From Hyphomicrobiaceae bacterium (lineage in GTDB: Bacteria > Pseudomonadota > Alphaproteobacteria > Rhizobiales > Hyphomicrobiaceae): a stretch of DNA of 64,000 bases. Made by a program: the position numbers and the translations under genes. Shown in pieces: positions 17,044 to 30,125 of the stretch. Location of the stretch: NCBI GenBank assembly GCA_021730785.1, contig JAKFWF010000022.1, forward strand, positions 1 to 64,000, in the 5' to 3' direction. Within the stretch, counting starts at the first letter, position 1. Each line of letters opens with the position of its first letter. Under the pieces are notes generated by a model, which was given only the letters and a program-made list of their open reading frames with translations, had not been told where the DNA came from and did no database searches.

Positions 17044-17565
17044 GACCAGGTGATCTCCACCGCAGTTGAATGACGACAATGGGAAAATCGGGCCGACAAG
17101 GTGCGTCGCGACGCACGGGCGGTCCAGTGATTGCTGCATAACTGGTAGCCCAAGAAGTTCGAATGGACCAGCCCGCGATTTGCATTTTCCGGGAGAAGCC
17201 GGAACCGGGACCGATGGGCGGGGCGGCGGCGTACGGTGGCTCCAGCAACTCCTGTCGCGGGGGAGACTGTCGTTAAATTTGCAAGTTGATCAATGTCAGC
17301 AGTTGACCAACGGGAAAGGTGCGTATATGGACTGGCGAACTTCCGCGGTCAGGTGGTGAACCGTTTTTGCGCTGGCGCTCGCGCCATGCAGGTTCAAACA
17401 CTGCTGCACAAACGTCGAGACACAATTTCGGAACCATGACCCTGAGCTGCGCGAGCGGCGGGGTCCTCTGGAATTCGAGCTGGGAAATCGCTTCGAGCGG
17501 TTCCCGGCCGCTAGGCTTGGAGCTACGTGCATCGCACGCGGCACCGTACAACGGATAAGGGCATC
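17044..17565 (+). promoter_or_regulatory. Divergent spacer between the MscS gene and rpsL
   Basis: A 522-bp intergenic region that should hold promoters for the MscS gene (leftward) and the str operon (rightward). The best rightward match is TTGACC at 17303-17308 with TATATG at 17324-17329, but the 15-bp spacer is short. It would give a leader of about 230 bases before rpsL. I see no coding frame with convincing codon bias and no RNA gene. Confidence 0.35.
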
Positions 17566-17937
17566 ATGCCGACGATTCAACAGCTGATCCGCAAGCCGCG
17601 GGAGCCGAAGACCTACCGGGAGAAGTCTCGGCACATGGAAGCATGCCCGCAGAAAAGGGGCGTGTGCACCAGGGTCTATACCACGACGCCGAAGAAGCCG
17701 AACTCGGCACTCCGCAAGGTCGCCAAGATTCGCCTTACCAACGGCTTCGAGGTGATCGGCTACATCCCGGGCGAAGGCCATAACCTGCAGGAGCACTCGG
17801 TGGTGCTGATCCGCGGCGGCCGCGTCAAGGACTTGCCGGGCGTGCGCTACCACATCATCCGCGGCGTGCTCGACACCCAGGGCGTCGGCGACCGCAAGCA
17901 GCGCCGCTCGAAATACGGCGCCAAGCGTCCGAAGTAA
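17566..17937 (+). CDS. rpsL: 30S ribosomal protein S12
   Basis: A 123-residue decoding-centre protein. The [12 protein letters not shown]-terminus and the [29 protein letters not shown] core are present. The lysines altered in streptomycin resistance (TTPKKPNS and GRVKDLPG segments) are both wild type, so a streptomycin-sensitive target is predicted. The ATG at 17566 is chosen over an in-frame start 39 bases earlier because of family length and the GGATAAGGG just upstream. It opens the str operon. Confidence 0.98.
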   Translation: MPTIQQLIRKPREPKTYREKSRHMEACPQKRGVCTRVYTTTPKKPNSALRKVAKIRLTNGFEVIGYIPGEGHNLQEHSVVLIRGGRVKDLPGVRYHIIRGVLDTQGVGDRKQRRSKYGAKRPK

Positions 17938-17990
17938 ACAACGCTGGTTCGCACCAGTCGCCAATTCACTCGATCAGTTCCAAGGTTTGA

Positions 17991-18473
<483 letters not shown>

Positions 18474-18494
18474 TTCCTTTCGGAGGCTCGAGCC

Positions 18495-20573
<2,079 letters not shown>

Positions 20574-20712
20574 CCCCGCTGATCGTCGTTCCTCTGCCGG
20601 GCCACGGAAATGGCCCGCGTCGGGCGGGCGGGTGCAGCAAACTACCGATTACGACCCGGGCTCGCCCGGAAATGACAATTGAAGTCCAATATCGAACCGA
20701 CGGAGAGCCTCC

Positions 20713-21903
20713 ATGGGCAAAGCTAAATTCGAGCGGACCAAGCCGCACTGCAACATCGGCACCATTGGTCACGTGGATCACGGCAAGACGTCGCTGACGG
20801 CGGCCATCACCAAGGTCCTGGCCGAGAGCGGCGGCGCCACTTACACCGCCTACGACCAGATCGACAAGGCGCCGGAAGAGCGTGAGCGCGGCATCACGAT
20901 CTCGACCGCCCACGTCGAATACGAAACCAAGAACCGGCACTACGCGCACGTCGATTGCCCCGGCCACGCCGACTACGTGAAGAACATGATCACCGGTGCC
21001 GCCCAGATGGACGGCGCGATCCTGGTCGTGTCGGCATCCGATGGCCCGATGCCGCAGACCCGCGAGCACATCCTGCTTGCCCGTCAGGTCGGCGTGCCGG
21101 CGCTCGTCGTGTTCATGAACAAGGTCGACCTCGTCGACGATCCCGAGCTGATCGAGCTCGTCGAGATGGAAGTGCGCGAGCTTTTGTCCAACTATCAGTT
21201 CCCGGGCGATGACATCCCGATCGTCAAGGGTTCGGCCAAGGCGGCGCTTGACGGCGACAAGCCGGAGATCGGCCACGGCGCCATCCTGAAGCTGATGGAA
21301 GCGGTTGACAGCTATATTCCCCAGCCCGATCGTCCAATCGACAAGCCGTTTCTGATGCCGATCGAAGACGTGTTCTCGATCTCGGGTCGCGGCACCGTCG
21401 TAACGGGGCGCATCGAGCGCGGCATCGTCAAGGTCGGCGAGGAAGTCGAGATCGTCGGCATCCGCGACACCACCAAGTCGACCGTCACCGGTGTCGAGAT
21501 GTTCCGCAAATTGCTCGACGAAGGCCGGGCCGGCGACAACGTCGGCGCGCTGCTGCGCGGTATCGACCGCGAGGGCGTCGAGCGCGGGCAGATCCTGTGC
21601 AAGCCGGGCTCCGTCAAGCCGCACAAGAAGTTCATGGCCGAAGCCTACATCCTGACCAAGGAAGAGGGTGGCCGTCACACCCCGTTCTTCACCAACTACC
21701 GTCCGCAGTTCTACTTCCGCACGACCGACGTGACGGGCGTCGTCACGCTGCCGGAAGGCACGGAAATGGTGATGCCGGGCGACAACATCACGGTCGCCGT
21801 CGAACTGATCCAGCCGATCGCCATGGAGGAGAAGCTGCGCTTCGCCATCCGTGAAGGCGGCCGCACGGTCGGCGCCGGTGTCGTCGCGAAAATCGTAGAG
21901 TAA
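20713..21903 (+). CDS. tuf: Elongation factor Tu
   Basis: A 396-residue GTPase that delivers aminoacyl-tRNA. Motifs [33 protein letters not shown] and NKVD are intact, and the C-terminal barrel ([13 protein letters not shown]-like end) is complete. An ATCG-ACGGAGAG stretch precedes the ATG. Many alphaproteobacteria have a second tuf copy next to tRNA-Trp/secE; the base just before this window's tRNA-Trp is not coding, so any second copy lies elsewhere. Confidence 0.99.
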   Translation: MGKAKFERTKPHCNIGTIGHVDHGKTSLTAAITKVLAESGGATYTAYDQIDKAPEERERGITISTAHVEYETKNRHYAHVDCPGHADYVKNMITGAAQMDGAILVVSASDGPMPQTREHILLARQVGVPALVVFMNKVDLVDDPELIELVEMEVRELLSNYQFPGDDIPIVKGSAKAALDGDKPEIGHGAILKLMEAVDSYIPQPDRPIDKPFLMPIEDVFSISGRGTVVTGRIERGIVKVGEEVEIVGIRDTTKSTVTGVEMFRKLLDEGRAGDNVGALLRGIDREGVERGQILCKPGSVKPHKKFMAEAYILTKEEGGRHTPFFTNYRPQFYFRTTDVTGVVTLPEGTEMVMPGDNITVAVELIQPIAMEEKLRFAIREGGRTVGAGVVAKIVE

Positions 21904-21918
21904 GAAAACAGGGTCGGA

Positions 21919-21940
21919 AACCGGACGAGGGCGTCCGGTT
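21919..21940 (+). promoter_or_regulatory. Hairpin between tuf and rpsJ
   Basis: AACCGGAC and GTCCGGTT pair perfectly over 8 bp around GAGGGC, 15 bases after the tuf stop. A C-rich stretch rather than a T tract follows, so it is more likely a processing or attenuation structure, or an mRNA 3' end stabiliser, than a full terminator. Confidence 0.5.
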
Positions 21941-21967
21941 CTCCCCCGCATCTGTGGGTTAGCGACG

Positions 21968-22276
21968 ATGAATGGCCAGAATATACGCATCCGGCTCAAA
22001 GCCTTCGACCATCGGATCCTCGATGCGTCGACGCGTGAGATCGTGAACACGGCGAAGCGCACGGGCGCGGAAGTTCGCGGGCCGATCCCGTTGCCGACCC
22101 GCAAGGAGATGTTCACCGTGAACCGCTCCCCCCATATCGACAAGACCAGTCGTGAGCAGTTCGAAATGCGCACGCACAAGCGCCTGCTCGATATCGTCGA
22201 TCCGACTCCGCAGACCGTGGACGCGCTGATGAAGCTCGACCTCGCGGCCGGCGTGGATGTCGAGATCAAGCTGTAA
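21968..22276 (+). CDS. rpsJ: 30S ribosomal protein S10
   Basis: A 102-residue head protein that also partners NusB in antitermination and contacts Nus[20 protein letters not shown] at the start and the [29 protein letters not shown] core are the family signature. It heads the S10 operon 64 bp after tuf. Unusually, the spacer to rplC (116 bp) carries a long inverted repeat. Confidence 0.98.
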   Translation: MNGQNIRIRLKAFDHRILDASTREIVNTAKRTGAEVRGPIPLPTRKEMFTVNRSPHIDKTSREQFEMRTHKRLLDIVDPTPQTVDALMKLDLAAGVDVEIKL

Positions 22277-22281
22277 GCTGG

Positions 22282-22375
22282 GGGAGTAGGGAATAGGGAG
22301 TAGCGAATAGGGCGCGTCATGACGGCGTCCCGCCACCCCACTTTCTACTCGCCATTCCCTACTCCCTATTCCCTC
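22282..22375 (+). repeat. GAATAG-type inverted repeat between rpsJ and rplC
   Basis: AGGGAATAGGGAGTAG at 22288-22303 is perfectly complementary to 22359-22374 (16 bp), and pairing continues imperfectly inward through CGAATAG and CCATTCG-like bases. It is built from reiterated GAATAG/GAGTAG words, and related repeats lie at 36399-36465 and near 4056. It would form a large hairpin in the S10-operon mRNA just before the rplC ribosome binding site. Confidence 0.8.
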
Positions 22376-22392
22376 ACCAGAGGTACGGACCC

Positions 22393-23097
22393 ATGAGGTC
22401 AGGATTAGTTGCTCAGAAAGTCGGGATGACCCGCATCTTCACGGATGGCGGCGAGCACATACCCGTCACCGTGCTGAAGGTGGACCATTGCCAGGTCATC
22501 GCCCAGCGGACGGCCGACTCGAACGGCTACACGGCGATCCAGGTCGGCGTCGGTTCGCGCAAGCCGACTAACGTCGCCAAGGCCGAGCGCCAGCACTTCG
22601 CCAAGGCCAGCGTCGAGCCGAAGCGCAAGGTTGTCGAGTTCCGGGTCAGCCCGGAGAACCTGATCGAGGTCGGCGCCGAGCTGACGGTCAATCACTTCGT
22701 CACCGGCCAGCTGGTCGACGTGACCGGCACCAACATGGGCAAGGGCATGGCCGGCCCCATGAAGCGCTGGAACTTCTCGGGTCTGCGCGCTACGCACGGC
22801 GTGTCGATCAGCCACCGCAGCCATGGCTCGACCGGCCAGCGCCAGGACCCCGGCAAGGTGTTCAAGGGCAAGAAGATGGCCGGCAACATGGGCAACATGC
22901 GCGTCACCACGCAGAACCTGCAGGTCGTGAAGACTGATCTCGAACGCGGGCTCGTGATGATCAAGGGCGCGGTGCCCGGCAACAAGGGCGGCTGGGTGCT
23001 GATCCGTGACGCCATCAAGAAGCCGCTGCACAAGGATGCGCCGAAGCCCGGCGCGTTCAAGCCGGCAACCGGCGCCGTAGCCGTGGCGAAGGAGTGA
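22393..23097 (+). CDS. rplC: 50S ribosomal protein L3
   Basis: A 234-residue early-assembly protein near the peptidyl transferase centre. It begins [20 protein letters not shown] and contains [20 protein letters not shown], including the glutamine that is methylated in the family. Residues after about 205 form a Lys/Pro/Ala-rich tail. The upstream CAGAGGTAC lies just after the GAATAG hairpin. It is followed by rplD with a 5-bp gap using the preferred rplD start. Confidence 0.97.
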   Translation: MRSGLVAQKVGMTRIFTDGGEHIPVTVLKVDHCQVIAQRTADSNGYTAIQVGVGSRKPTNVAKAERQHFAKASVEPKRKVVEFRVSPENLIEVGAELTVNHFVTGQLVDVTGTNMGKGMAGPMKRWNFSGLRATHGVSISHRSHGSTGQRQDPGKVFKGKKMAGNMGNMRVTTQNLQVVKTDLERGLVMIKGAVPGNKGGWVLIRDAIKKPLHKDAPKPGAFKPATGAVAVAKE

Positions 23098-23102
23098 TCG
23101 AC

Positions 23103-23723
23103 ATGCAAGCCAACGTGACCACAATCGAGAATGGATCGGCCGGCACGGTCGAGCTCTCGGATGCAATTTATGGCCTCGAGCCGCGGCAGGATCTGATCCA
23201 GCGCATGGTGCGCTGGCAGCTTCTGAAGCGCATGGCCGGCACACATCATACCCAGGATCGTTCCGAAGTGAACGTGACCGGCAAGAAGATGTACAAGCAG
23301 AAGGGCACCGGCAGCGCCCGTCACGGCGACAAGTCGGTGCCGCAATGGCGCGGTGGTGGCAAGGCGTTCGGTCCGAAGCCGCGCAGCCACGCGATCGGCC
23401 TGACCAAGAAGGTGCGTGCGCTGGCGCTGCGCCATGCGCTCTCCGCCAAGGCCAAGGCCGGCGAAATCGTGGTGCTGGACGCGGCTAAGTCGGTGACCGG
23501 CAAGACCAGCGACCTGCGCCAGCACTTCTCGAAGCTGCACTTCGACAACGCGCTGATCATCGATGGTGCCGAGCTCGACGTGCCGTTCGCCCGCGCTGCA
23601 CGCAATTTGCCCAACATCGACGTGCTTCCGGTCCAGGGCATCAACGTCTACGACATCCTGCGCCGCAAGAAGCTGGTGCTGACCAAGGCTGCGGTCCAGG
23701 CGCTGGAGGCGCGCTTCAAATGA
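23103..23723 (+). CDS. rplD: 50S ribosomal protein L4
   Basis: A 206-residue L4 with an extended loop reaching the exit tunnel. In E. coli it represses the S10 operon both transcriptionally and translationally. The [25 protein letters not shown] loop region is clear. An in-frame GTG at 23094 overlaps the rplC stop, but the ATG at 23103 is preferred because GAAGGAG sits 8 bases before it. The stop overlaps the rplW start (ATGA), so translation is coupled. Confidence 0.96.
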   Translation: MQANVTTIENGSAGTVELSDAIYGLEPRQDLIQRMVRWQLLKRMAGTHHTQDRSEVNVTGKKMYKQKGTGSARHGDKSVPQWRGGGKAFGPKPRSHAIGLTKKVRALALRHALSAKAKAGEIVVLDAAKSVTGKTSDLRQHFSKLHFDNALIIDGAELDVPFARAARNLPNIDVLPVQGINVYDILRRKKLVLTKAAVQALEARFK

Positions 23724-24013
23724 ACAAGCTCAAGTCCTACGACGTCATCGTGTCGCCGGTGATCACCGAGAAGGCGACGATGGCTTCCGAACACAACCAA
23801 GTGGTCTTCAAGGTGCGTCCCGACGCGTCCAAGACCGACATCAAGCGCGCCGTCGAGCAGCTCTTCAACGTCAAGGTGAAGGCTGTCAACACGCTAATCC
23901 GCAAGGGCAAGCTCAAGCAGTTCCGTGGCCTCCACGCGCTGCAGAGCGACACCAAGAAGGCCATCGTCACGCTCGAGGCGGGTCACGCCATCGATGTGAC
24001 GACGGGCCTGTAA
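23720..24013 (+). CDS. rplW: 50S ribosomal protein L23
   Basis: A 97-residue protein at the tunnel exit and a docking site for trigger factor and SRP. The SPVITEKAT signature near the N-terminus and [29 protein letters not shown] are typical. It overlaps rplD by 4 bases and is followed by rplB after 12 bp. Confidence 0.98.
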   Translation: MNKLKSYDVIVSPVITEKATMASEHNQVVFKVRPDASKTDIKRAVEQLFNVKVKAVNTLIRKGKLKQFRGLHALQSDTKKAIVTLEAGHAIDVTTGL

Positions 24014-24025
24014 AGGACAAGTCCC

Positions 24026-24847
24026 ATGGCACTGAAGACATACCGTCCGATGACCCCGAGCCTGCGCCATCTGGTGCAGATCGATCGTAGCGGCCTGTGG
24101 AAGGGCGCACCGATCAAGATGCTGGTCGAGGGCAAGCCGAAGACCGGTGGCCGCAACACCGATGGCCGCATCACCATGCGCCACATCGGCGGCGGGCATA
24201 AGCAGTCGTACCGGATGGTCGATTTCCGCCGCCGCAAGCATGATCTGCCGGCCGTCGTCGAGCGCCTCGAGTACGACCCGAACCGCACCGCCTTCATCGC
24301 GCTGCTCAAGTATTCCGACGGCGAGCTGGCCTACATCCTTGCGCCGCAGCGCCTTGCCGTCGGTGACAGCGTCGTGTCCGGCATCAAGGTCGACGTGAAG
24401 CCCGGCAACGCCATGCCGCTGGCCTCGATGCCGATCGGCACCATCGTGCACAATGTCGAACTGAAGTCGGGCCGCGGCGGCCAGCTCGCTCGTTCCGCCG
24501 GCTCCTACGTGCAGCTCGTCGGCCGCGACAGCGGCTGGGCCGTGCTCAAGCTCAACTCGGGCGAAACCCGCAAGGTCCGCGCCGACTGCATGGCGACGGT
24601 CGGCGCCGTGTCGAACCCGGATCATTCCAACACTGTGACCGCCAAGGCCGGCCGCACGCGCTGGAAGGGCATTCGTTCAACCGTACGCTCGATCGCGATG
24701 AACCCGGTCGATCATCCGAACGGTGGCCGTACCAAGGGCGGCAAGCACTGGACGACGCCGTGGGGCAAGCCGACCAAGGGCTACAAGACGCGCAAGAACA
24801 AGAGCACGGACAAGTACATCATTCGCGGCCGTCAGGCCAAGAAGTAA
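24026..24847 (+). CDS. rplB: 50S ribosomal protein L2
   Basis: A 273-residue protein needed for subunit joining and peptidyl transfer. It starts [17 protein letters not shown], carries [22 protein letters not shown], and retains the conserved histidine-containing segment [20 protein letters not shown] near the C-terminus. An AAGGACAAG precedes the ATG. Confidence 0.98.
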   Translation: MALKTYRPMTPSLRHLVQIDRSGLWKGAPIKMLVEGKPKTGGRNTDGRITMRHIGGGHKQSYRMVDFRRRKHDLPAVVERLEYDPNRTAFIALLKYSDGELAYILAPQRLAVGDSVVSGIKVDVKPGNAMPLASMPIGTIVHNVELKSGRGGQLARSAGSYVQLVGRDSGWAVLKLNSGETRKVRADCMATVGAVSNPDHSNTVTAKAGRTRWKGIRSTVRSIAMNPVDHPNGGRTKGGKHWTTPWGKPTKGYKTRKNKSTDKYIIRGRQAKK

Positions 24848-24868
24848 TCGGGCGCGAGGAGTTTCGAC

Positions 24869-25147
24869 GTGACACGATCAGTTTGGAAGGGCCCGTTTCT
24901 GGACGGCTATCTGTTGAAGAAGGCAGACAGGGTCCGCAATTCGGGACGCAATGAGGTGATCAAGATCTGGAGCCGCCGCTCCACGATTCTGCCGCAGTTC
25001 GTCGGCCTGACCTTCGGCGTCTACAACGGCCACAAGCATATCCCGGTCAACATCTCGGAAGAGATGATCGGCATGAAGTTCGGCGAATTCTCTCCGACGC
25101 GCACCTTCACGGGGCACGGCGGGGACAAAAAAGCCGTCAAGAAGTGA
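24869..25147 (+). CDS. rpsS: 30S ribosomal protein S19
   Basis: A 92-residue head protein complexed with S13. It begins [20 protein letters not shown] and contains [22 protein letters not shown] and [13 protein letters not shown], all diagnostic. A GTG start at 24869 is preceded by GAGGAG. rplV starts 17 bp downstream. Confidence 0.98.
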   Translation: MTRSVWKGPFLDGYLLKKADRVRNSGRNEVIKIWSRRSTILPQFVGLTFGVYNGHKHIPVNISEEMIGMKFGEFSPTRTFTGHGGDKKAVKK

Positions 25148-25164
25148 GAGGCTAGAGAAATCCC

Positions 25165-25557
25165 ATGGGCAAGCCGAAACGCGAGCGCAGCTTGAAGGAC
25201 ACGGAAGCGCAAGCCGTGGCCAAGAATTTGCGCGTGTCGCCGCAGAAGCTCAATCTGGTCGCGGGCCTGATCCGCGGCAAGAAGGTGGCCCAGGCGATCG
25301 CCGACCTGGAATTTTCGCGCAAGCGCATCTCCGACGACGTCCGCAAGGTCGTGATGTCGGCGGTGGCGAACGCGGAGAACAACCACGGGCTCGATGTCGA
25401 CGACCTGATCGTCGCCGAAGCGCACGTGGGCAAGAACCTCGTCATGAAGCGCATGCATCCGCGCGGTCGTGGCCGCATGGGCGCGATCATGAAGCCGTTC
25501 TCGCAGATCACCGTCATCGTGCGCGAAGTGAAGCCCGCAGCCGAGCAGGAAGCTTAA
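25165..25557 (+). CDS. rplV: 50S ribosomal protein L22
   Basis: A 130-residue protein whose beta-hairpin lines the exit tunnel. The core [20 protein letters not shown] and the loop segment [14 protein letters not shown] are intact, so there is no visible macrolide-resistance deletion. rpsC starts 5 bp after the stop. Confidence 0.98.
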   Translation: MGKPKRERSLKDTEAQAVAKNLRVSPQKLNLVAGLIRGKKVAQAIADLEFSRKRISDDVRKVVMSAVANAENNHGLDVDDLIVAEAHVGKNLVMKRMHPRGRGRMGAIMKPFSQITVIVREVKPAAEQEA

Positions 25558-25562
25558 ATCCC

Positions 25563-26288
25563 ATGGGTCACAAAGTAAATCCGATCGGCCTTCGCGTCGG
25601 CATCAACCGCACCTGGGACAGCCGCTGGTTTGCTGGCCGCCAGGAGTACGGCCGTCTGCTGCACGAAGACATGGCGATTCGCACGCAGATCCTGAAGCAG
25701 CAGCGCACCGCCGGTATCTCGAAGGTCGTCATCGAGCGGCCGCACAAGAAGTGCCGCGTGACAGTCTATTCCGCCCGCCCGGGCGTGCTGATCGGCAAGA
25801 AGGGCGCCGACATCGAGAAGATGAAGGGCGAACTGACCGGCCTCACCACGTCGGAAGTACATCTCAACATCGTCGAGATCCGCAAGCCCGAGATCGACGC
25901 CACCCTGGTGGCCGAGGGCATCGCCCAGCAGCTTGAGCGCCGCGTCGCCTTCCGCCGCGCCATGAAGCGTTCGGTGCAGTCGGCACTCCGTCTCGGCGCG
26001 CTCGGCATCCGCATCAACGTCGCCGGCCGTCTCGGCGGTGCTGAAATCGCCCGCGTCGAATGGTACCGGGAAGGCCGTGTGCCGCTGCACACGCTGCGCG
26101 CCGACATCGACTTCGGCTACGGCAAGGCGACGACCGCCTACGGCATCATCGGCATCAAGGTCTGGATCTTCAAGGGCGAGATCATGGAGCACGATCCGAT
26201 GGCGTCCGAGAAGAAGATGACCGATATGCAGGAAGGTGGCGGCGGGGGTGGTCGCCGGCGCGACGACCGCGATCGCGAGCGCAACTGA
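25563..26288 (+). CDS. rpsC: 30S ribosomal protein S3
   Basis: A 241-residue mRNA-entry protein. It starts [20 protein letters not shown], has the KH-domain loop ([14 protein letters not shown]), and ends in a Gly/Arg/Asp-rich tail ([17 protein letters not shown]) common in alphaproteobacterial S3. A 29-bp spacer leads to rplP. Confidence 0.98.
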   Translation: MGHKVNPIGLRVGINRTWDSRWFAGRQEYGRLLHEDMAIRTQILKQQRTAGISKVVIERPHKKCRVTVYSARPGVLIGKKGADIEKMKGELTGLTTSEVHLNIVEIRKPEIDATLVAEGIAQQLERRVAFRRAMKRSVQSALRLGALGIRINVAGRLGGAEIARVEWYREGRVPLHTLRADIDFGYGKATTAYGIIGIKVWIFKGEIMEHDPMASEKKMTDMQEGGGGGGRRRDDRDRERN

Positions 26289-26317
26289 CGCTTTGAGCAC
26301 TTCAAGGATTTACGACC

Positions 26318-26728
26318 ATGATGCAACCCAAGCGCACGAAGTTCCGCAAGGCCCACAAGGGCCGGATCCATGGCAAGGCCAAGGGCGGAACACTGCTGAA
26401 CTTCGGCAGCCACGGCCTGAAGGCCGTGGAGCCGGATCGCCTGACCGCGCGCCAGATCGAAGCGGCGCGCCGCGCCATCACGCGTCACATGAAGCGTGCG
26501 GGCCGCGTGTGGATCCGCATCTTCCCGGACGTGCCGGTGTCGTCAAAGCCGGCCGAAGTGCGCATGGGCTCCGGCAAGGGTTCGCCAGAGTTCTGGGTCG
26601 CCCGCGTCAAGCCCGGCCGCATCATGTTCGAGCTCGACGGTGTGTCCGACCAGGTCGCCAAGGAAGCGCTGGAGCTGGGCGCCGCCAAACTGCCAATCAA
26701 GACCCGGGTCGTCACGCGCATCATGTGA
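26318..26728 (+). CDS. rplP: 50S ribosomal protein L16
   Basis: A 136-residue protein near the A site. [19 protein letters not shown] at the start and the [20 protein letters not shown] block are diagnostic. An AAGGAT motif lies upstream of the ATG. rpmC follows after a 73-bp spacer. Confidence 0.98.
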   Translation: MMQPKRTKFRKAHKGRIHGKAKGGTLLNFGSHGLKAVEPDRLTARQIEAARRAITRHMKRAGRVWIRIFPDVPVSSKPAEVRMGSGKGSPEFWVARVKPGRIMFELDGVSDQVAKEALELGAAKLPIKTRVVTRIM

Positions 26729-26801
26729 CGACCGATGTGATGGAGTTCGGCACCGGCCGGACCTGACCAGTGAAGTTTCGTTTTGCCTGAGGATGACCGC
26801 G

Positions 26802-27011
26802 ATGAAGGCCAAGGAAGTACGGGATTTGACGCTCGACCAGCTCGACGACCAGCTGCTCGCGCTCAAGAAGGAGCAGTTCAACCTGCGCTTCCAGCGGGCA
26901 TCCGGCCAGCTCGAGAACACGTCGCGGGTGCGCATGGTGCGCCGCGATATCGCACGCATCAAGACGATCGCTCGCCAGAAGGCGGCGGGCGCCCAGTCGA
27001 ACAAGGCTTGA
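26802..27011 (+). CDS. rpmC: 50S ribosomal protein L29
   Basis: A 69-residue exit-tunnel protein. [24 protein letters not shown] is followed by [18 protein letters not shown], the family core. The ATG at 26802 is preferred over 26793 because TGAGG lies about 9 bases upstream of the former and touches the latter. The tail ([11 protein letters not shown]) is a little longer than in E. coli. rpsQ begins 11 bp downstream. Confidence 0.95.
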   Translation: MKAKEVRDLTLDQLDDQLLALKKEQFNLRFQRASGQLENTSRVRMVRRDIARIKTIARQKAAGAQSNKA

Positions 27012-27022
27012 GGAGATAAGCG

Positions 27023-27259
27023 ATGCCAAAGCGCATCCTGCAGGGCACCGTGGTGTCCGACAAGAACGCGAAGACGGTGGTGGTAGAGGTCGAACGCCGC
27101 TACACCCACCCGTTGCTGCGCAAGACCGTGCGCCGCTCCAAGAAGTACCATGCCCACGACGAGAACAATGTGTTCAAGGTCGGCGACATGGTGCGCATTG
27201 AGGAGAGCGCGCCGATATCTAAGAACAAGCGCTGGGTCGTGCTCGCCAAACCGGCGTGA
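27023..27259 (+). CDS. rpsQ: 30S ribosomal protein S17
   Basis: A 78-residue primary 16S-binding protein with the OB-fold sequence [21 protein letters not shown] and the [23 protein letters not shown] signature. GAGGAGATAAG precedes the ATG. An 87-bp spacer separates it from rplN. Confidence 0.98.
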   Translation: MPKRILQGTVVSDKNAKTVVVEVERRYTHPLLRKTVRRSKKYHAHDENNVFKVGDMVRIEESAPISKNKRWVVLAKPA

Positions 27260-27346
27260 GCGGGATCGCAGCTGCAAAGTGAACTGAACAAGGCGAGACG
27301 AGGGCATCACGTCCTACCGTGAGCCCAGCTTTAAGGGACTGGTCCA

Positions 27347-27715
27347 ATGATCCAGATGGAATCCAATCTCGACGTCGCCGATAACTCGGGCGCACGTCGC
27401 GTCCAGTGCATCAAGGTGCTCGGCGGGTCGAAGCGTAAGTATGCCACCATCGGCGACACCATCGTCGTCACGGTGAAGGAGGCGATCCCGCGCGGCCGTG
27501 TCAAGAAGGGCGCGGTGATGAAGGCCGTCATCGTGCGCACCGCCAAGGGCGTGCGTCGTCCCGACGGCTCGCTGATCCGCTTCGATCGGAACGCTGCCGT
27601 GCTGATCAACGCCCAAGGCGAGCCGGTCGGCACCCGTATCTTCGGGCCGGTCACCCGCGAACTGCGCGCCAAGAACCACATGAAGATCGTATCGCTCGCC
27701 CCGGAGGTGCTGTGA
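27347..27715 (+). CDS. rplN: 50S ribosomal protein L14
   Basis: A 122-residue protein at the intersubunit bridge. It begins [20 protein letters not shown] and contains the [20 protein letters not shown] stretch. It heads the spc group; in E. coli this is where that operon starts. rplX starts at its stop codon. Confidence 0.98.
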   Translation: MIQMESNLDVADNSGARRVQCIKVLGGSKRKYATIGDTIVVTVKEAIPRGRVKKGAVMKAVIVRTAKGVRRPDGSLIRFDRNAAVLINAQGEPVGTRIFGPVTRELRAKNHMKIVSLAPEVL

Positions 27716-28044
27716 TGGCGTCTGCCAAAATTAAAAAAGGTGACACGGTGATCGTGCTCGCCGGCCGTGACAAGGGCAAGCATGGCGAGGTCATCGCCGT
27801 GATGCCGACGGAGGGGCGCGCGCTGGTGCGTGGCGTCAACATGGTGCGCCGCCATACCAAGCAGAGCGCCCAAAACCCCGAAGGCGGCATCCTGTCGAAG
27901 GAAGGTCCGATCAATCTGTCGAACCTTGCCGTCGAGGACCCGAAGGACGGCAAGCCGACCCGCGTGGGTTTCCGCATCCTCGAGGACAAGACCAAAGTTC
28001 GTTTCGCCAAGCGTTCGGGCGAACTCATTCCGGATAGGAAGTAA
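27715..28044 (+). CDS. rplX: 50S ribosomal protein L24
   Basis: A 109-residue assembly-initiator protein with the KOW motif ([21 protein letters not shown]) at the N-terminus. The ATG at 27715 overlaps the rplN stop (TGATG) and has GGAGG about 9 bases upstream. An in-frame GTG 3 bases earlier is less likely. rplE follows after 3 bp. Confidence 0.97.
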   Translation: MASAKIKKGDTVIVLAGRDKGKHGEVIAVMPTEGRALVRGVNMVRRHTKQSAQNPEGGILSKEGPINLSNLAVEDPKDGKPTRVGFRILEDKTKVRFAKRSGELIPDRK

Positions 28045-28047
28045 GTC

Positions 28048-28743
28048 ATGGCGGACAACGACAAGTCCAAGAAGGGCGGCAAACCACCTGCCGGCGGGGC
28101 AGCCGTCAAGGGCGGCGCCAAGATGGCCAAGGCTCCCAAAGGGGCCAAGGGGGCAGCGGCGCCAACCGGCGAGAAGCGCGACTTTACGCGGCCGAAGGAC
28201 TACAAGCCGCGCATGAAAGTGCTGTTCGAGGCCAAGGTCCGCGCGGCCATGACCGAGAAGTTCGGCTACACCAACGTGATGATGGTGCCCAAGCTCGAAA
28301 AGATCGTGCTCAACATGGGCATCGGCGAAGCCGTCAATGACCGCAAGAAGGTCGACAATGCGGCGTCCGACCTCGCCATGATCGCCGGCCAGAAGCCCGT
28401 GCAGACCCGCGCCCGCAAGGCGATCGCGGTCTACAAGGTGCGCGAAGGCATGCCGATCGGCGCCAAGGTCACGCTCCGCGGCGACCGTATGTATGAATTC
28501 CTCGACCGCCTGGTCACGATCGCGCTGCCGCGCGTGAAGGACTTCCGCGGCCTGAACCCGAAGAGCTTCGATGGCCGCGGCAACTACGCGCTCGGCCTCA
28601 AGGAGCACATCGTGTTCCCGGAAATCAACTATGACCAGGTCGATGAGATCTGGGGCATGGATGTGATCGTGTGCACCAGCGCCCGCACCGACGACGAAGC
28701 CCGCGAGCTACTCCGCAACTTCAATTTCCCCTTCCGCAGCTAA
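28048..28743 (+). CDS. rplE: 50S ribosomal protein L5 with N-terminal extension
   Basis: A 231-residue 5S rRNA-binding protein of the central protuberance. The standard L5 domain starts near residue 50 ([20 protein letters not shown]) and is complete to the end, with the core [19 protein letters not shown]. The first 48 residues are an added Lys/Gly/Ala/Pro-rich, low-complexity segment ([16 protein letters not shown]) absent from the 179-residue E. coli protein. No later start with a good ribosome site is visible, so the extension is probably real. Confidence 0.95.
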   Translation: MADNDKSKKGGKPPAGGAAVKGGAKMAKAPKGAKGAAAPTGEKRDFTRPKDYKPRMKVLFEAKVRAAMTEKFGYTNVMMVPKLEKIVLNMGIGEAVNDRKKVDNAASDLAMIAGQKPVQTRARKAIAVYKVREGMPIGAKVTLRGDRMYEFLDRLVTIALPRVKDFRGLNPKSFDGRGNYALGLKEHIVFPEINYDQVDEIWGMDVIVCTSARTDDEARELLRNFNFPFRS

Positions 28744-28794
28744 GGGACCTCGGACCGCAAATCGCGACCAACCGAAAGGCCTTTGGAGGACCAC

Positions 28795-29100
28795 ATGGCA
28801 AAGACCAGCTCTGTCGAAAAGAACAATCACCGCCGCAAGCTCGTCGCCGACAAGGCCGCGAAGCGCAAGCGGTTGAAAGATATCATCATGGATCGCGCGA
28901 AGCCGCGCGAGGAGCGGTTCGCGGCGCAGATGAAGCTTGCCGAGATGCCGCGCAATTCCTCAAAGGTGCGCATCCGTAATCGTTGTGAAATCACCGGCCG
29001 TCCGCGCGGCTTCTATCGCAAGCTGCGCGTTTGCCGCAACCAGCTGCGGGAGCTTGCCAGCCAGGGCATGATCCCCGGCATGGTCAAGTCGAGCTGGTAA
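28795..29100 (+). CDS. rpsN: 30S ribosomal protein S14
   Basis: A 101-residue S14 of the long, zinc-free type; no CXXC pairs are present. The [20 protein letters not shown] region is diagnostic. GGAGGA lies 5 bases before the ATG at 28795. rpsH follows after 14 bp. Confidence 0.97.
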   Translation: MAKTSSVEKNNHRRKLVADKAAKRKRLKDIIMDRAKPREERFAAQMKLAEMPRNSSKVRIRNRCEITGRPRGFYRKLRVCRNQLRELASQGMIPGMVKSSW

Positions 29101-29114
29101 GGGAGCTTAAGCCA

Positions 29115-29513
29115 ATGGCCATCAACGATCCAATCGGCGATATGCTGACCCGCATCCGCAACGCGCAGATGCGCAAGCGGCCGAAGGTTTCGACGCCGGC
29201 GTCCACCCTGCGCGCCCGTGTGCTGGACGTGCTGAAAGACGAAGGCTATATCCGCGATTACTCGCGCATCGAACTCAAGGGCGCCGTGCCCGAGTTCGAG
29301 ATCGAGCTAAAGTACAACAACGGCCAGCCGGCGATCCGCGAGATCGAGCGCATTTCCAAGCCCGGCCGTCGCGTATACGCGCCTGTGAAAGATCTGCCGA
29401 CAGTCGCCAACGGCCTCGGCGTCGCCATCGTCTCGACGCCGAAGGGCGTGATGCCGGACTGGAAAGCCCGGGAAGAGAACGTCGGCGGTGAAGTTCTCTG
29501 CAACATCTTCTAA
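29115..29513 (+). CDS. rpsH: 30S ribosomal protein S8
   Basis: A 132-residue protein central to 30S assembly; in E. coli it represses the spc operon through the L5 region. It begins [20 protein letters not shown] and contains [30 protein letters not shown] and a typical GGEVLCNIF end. The ATG follows GGGAGCTTAAGCCA. Confidence 0.98.
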   Translation: MAINDPIGDMLTRIRNAQMRKRPKVSTPASTLRARVLDVLKDEGYIRDYSRIELKGAVPEFEIELKYNNGQPAIREIERISKPGRRVYAPVKDLPTVANGLGVAIVSTPKGVMPDWKAREENVGGEVLCNIF

Positions 29514-29568
29514 AGGATCCCGGCGGCGCAAACCCGCAGGCGGTCGACAGATAAAGGCTTGAAACAGC

Positions 29569-30111
29569 ATGTCGCGCATCGGTAAGAAACCAGTTCCGGT
29601 CCCGTCCAAGGTGACGGCGACGGTGACTGGCCAGACGGTGAAGATGAAAGGTCCCAAGGGCGAGTTGTCCTTTACGGCGCCGGCCGATATCAAGGTCGAG
29701 ATGACGCCGGCTGGCATTTCCGTGCAGCCGCGCGACGAGACCAAGAAGGCGCGCGCCATGTGGGGCATGTCGCGCACCATGGTCGCCAACCTGGTCGCCG
29801 GCACGACCGAAGGCTACACCCGGACCCTCGAGATCCAGGGCGTTGGTTTCAGGGCCGCGATGAAGGGCAAGGACCAGCTGCAGCTGCAGATCGGTTTTTC
29901 CCACGACGTGGTGCATAAGATTCCGGCCGGCATCGAAGTGAAGGTCGCCGGCGCCAAGCAGGAAATCATCGAGATTTCCGGCACCAACAAGCAGCTTGTC
30001 GGGCAGGTGGCAGCCGACATCCGCGGCTATCGTCCGCCGGAGCCCTACCAGGGCAAGGGTATCCGTCACAAAGGCGAATTCATCTTCCGCAAGGAAGGCA
30101 AGAAGAAGTAA
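29569..30111 (+). CDS. rplF: 50S ribosomal protein L6
   Basis: A 180-residue protein near the factor-binding site. [19 protein letters not shown], the [16 protein letters not shown]-like block, and the C-terminal [17 protein letters not shown] signature are present. rplR starts 14 bp downstream. Confidence 0.98.
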   Translation: MSRIGKKPVPVPSKVTATVTGQTVKMKGPKGELSFTAPADIKVEMTPAGISVQPRDETKKARAMWGMSRTMVANLVAGTTEGYTRTLEIQGVGFRAAMKGKDQLQLQIGFSHDVVHKIPAGIEVKVAGAKQEIIEISGTNKQLVGQVAADIRGYRPPEPYQGKGIRHKGEFIFRKEGKKK

Positions 30112-30125
30112 GGACGCACAGTGTC

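Noticed and set aside
20598-20617. GGGCCA/TGGCCC hairpin in the fusA-tuf spacer as a terminator
   Set aside because: No T tract follows; better read as a minor mRNA structure.
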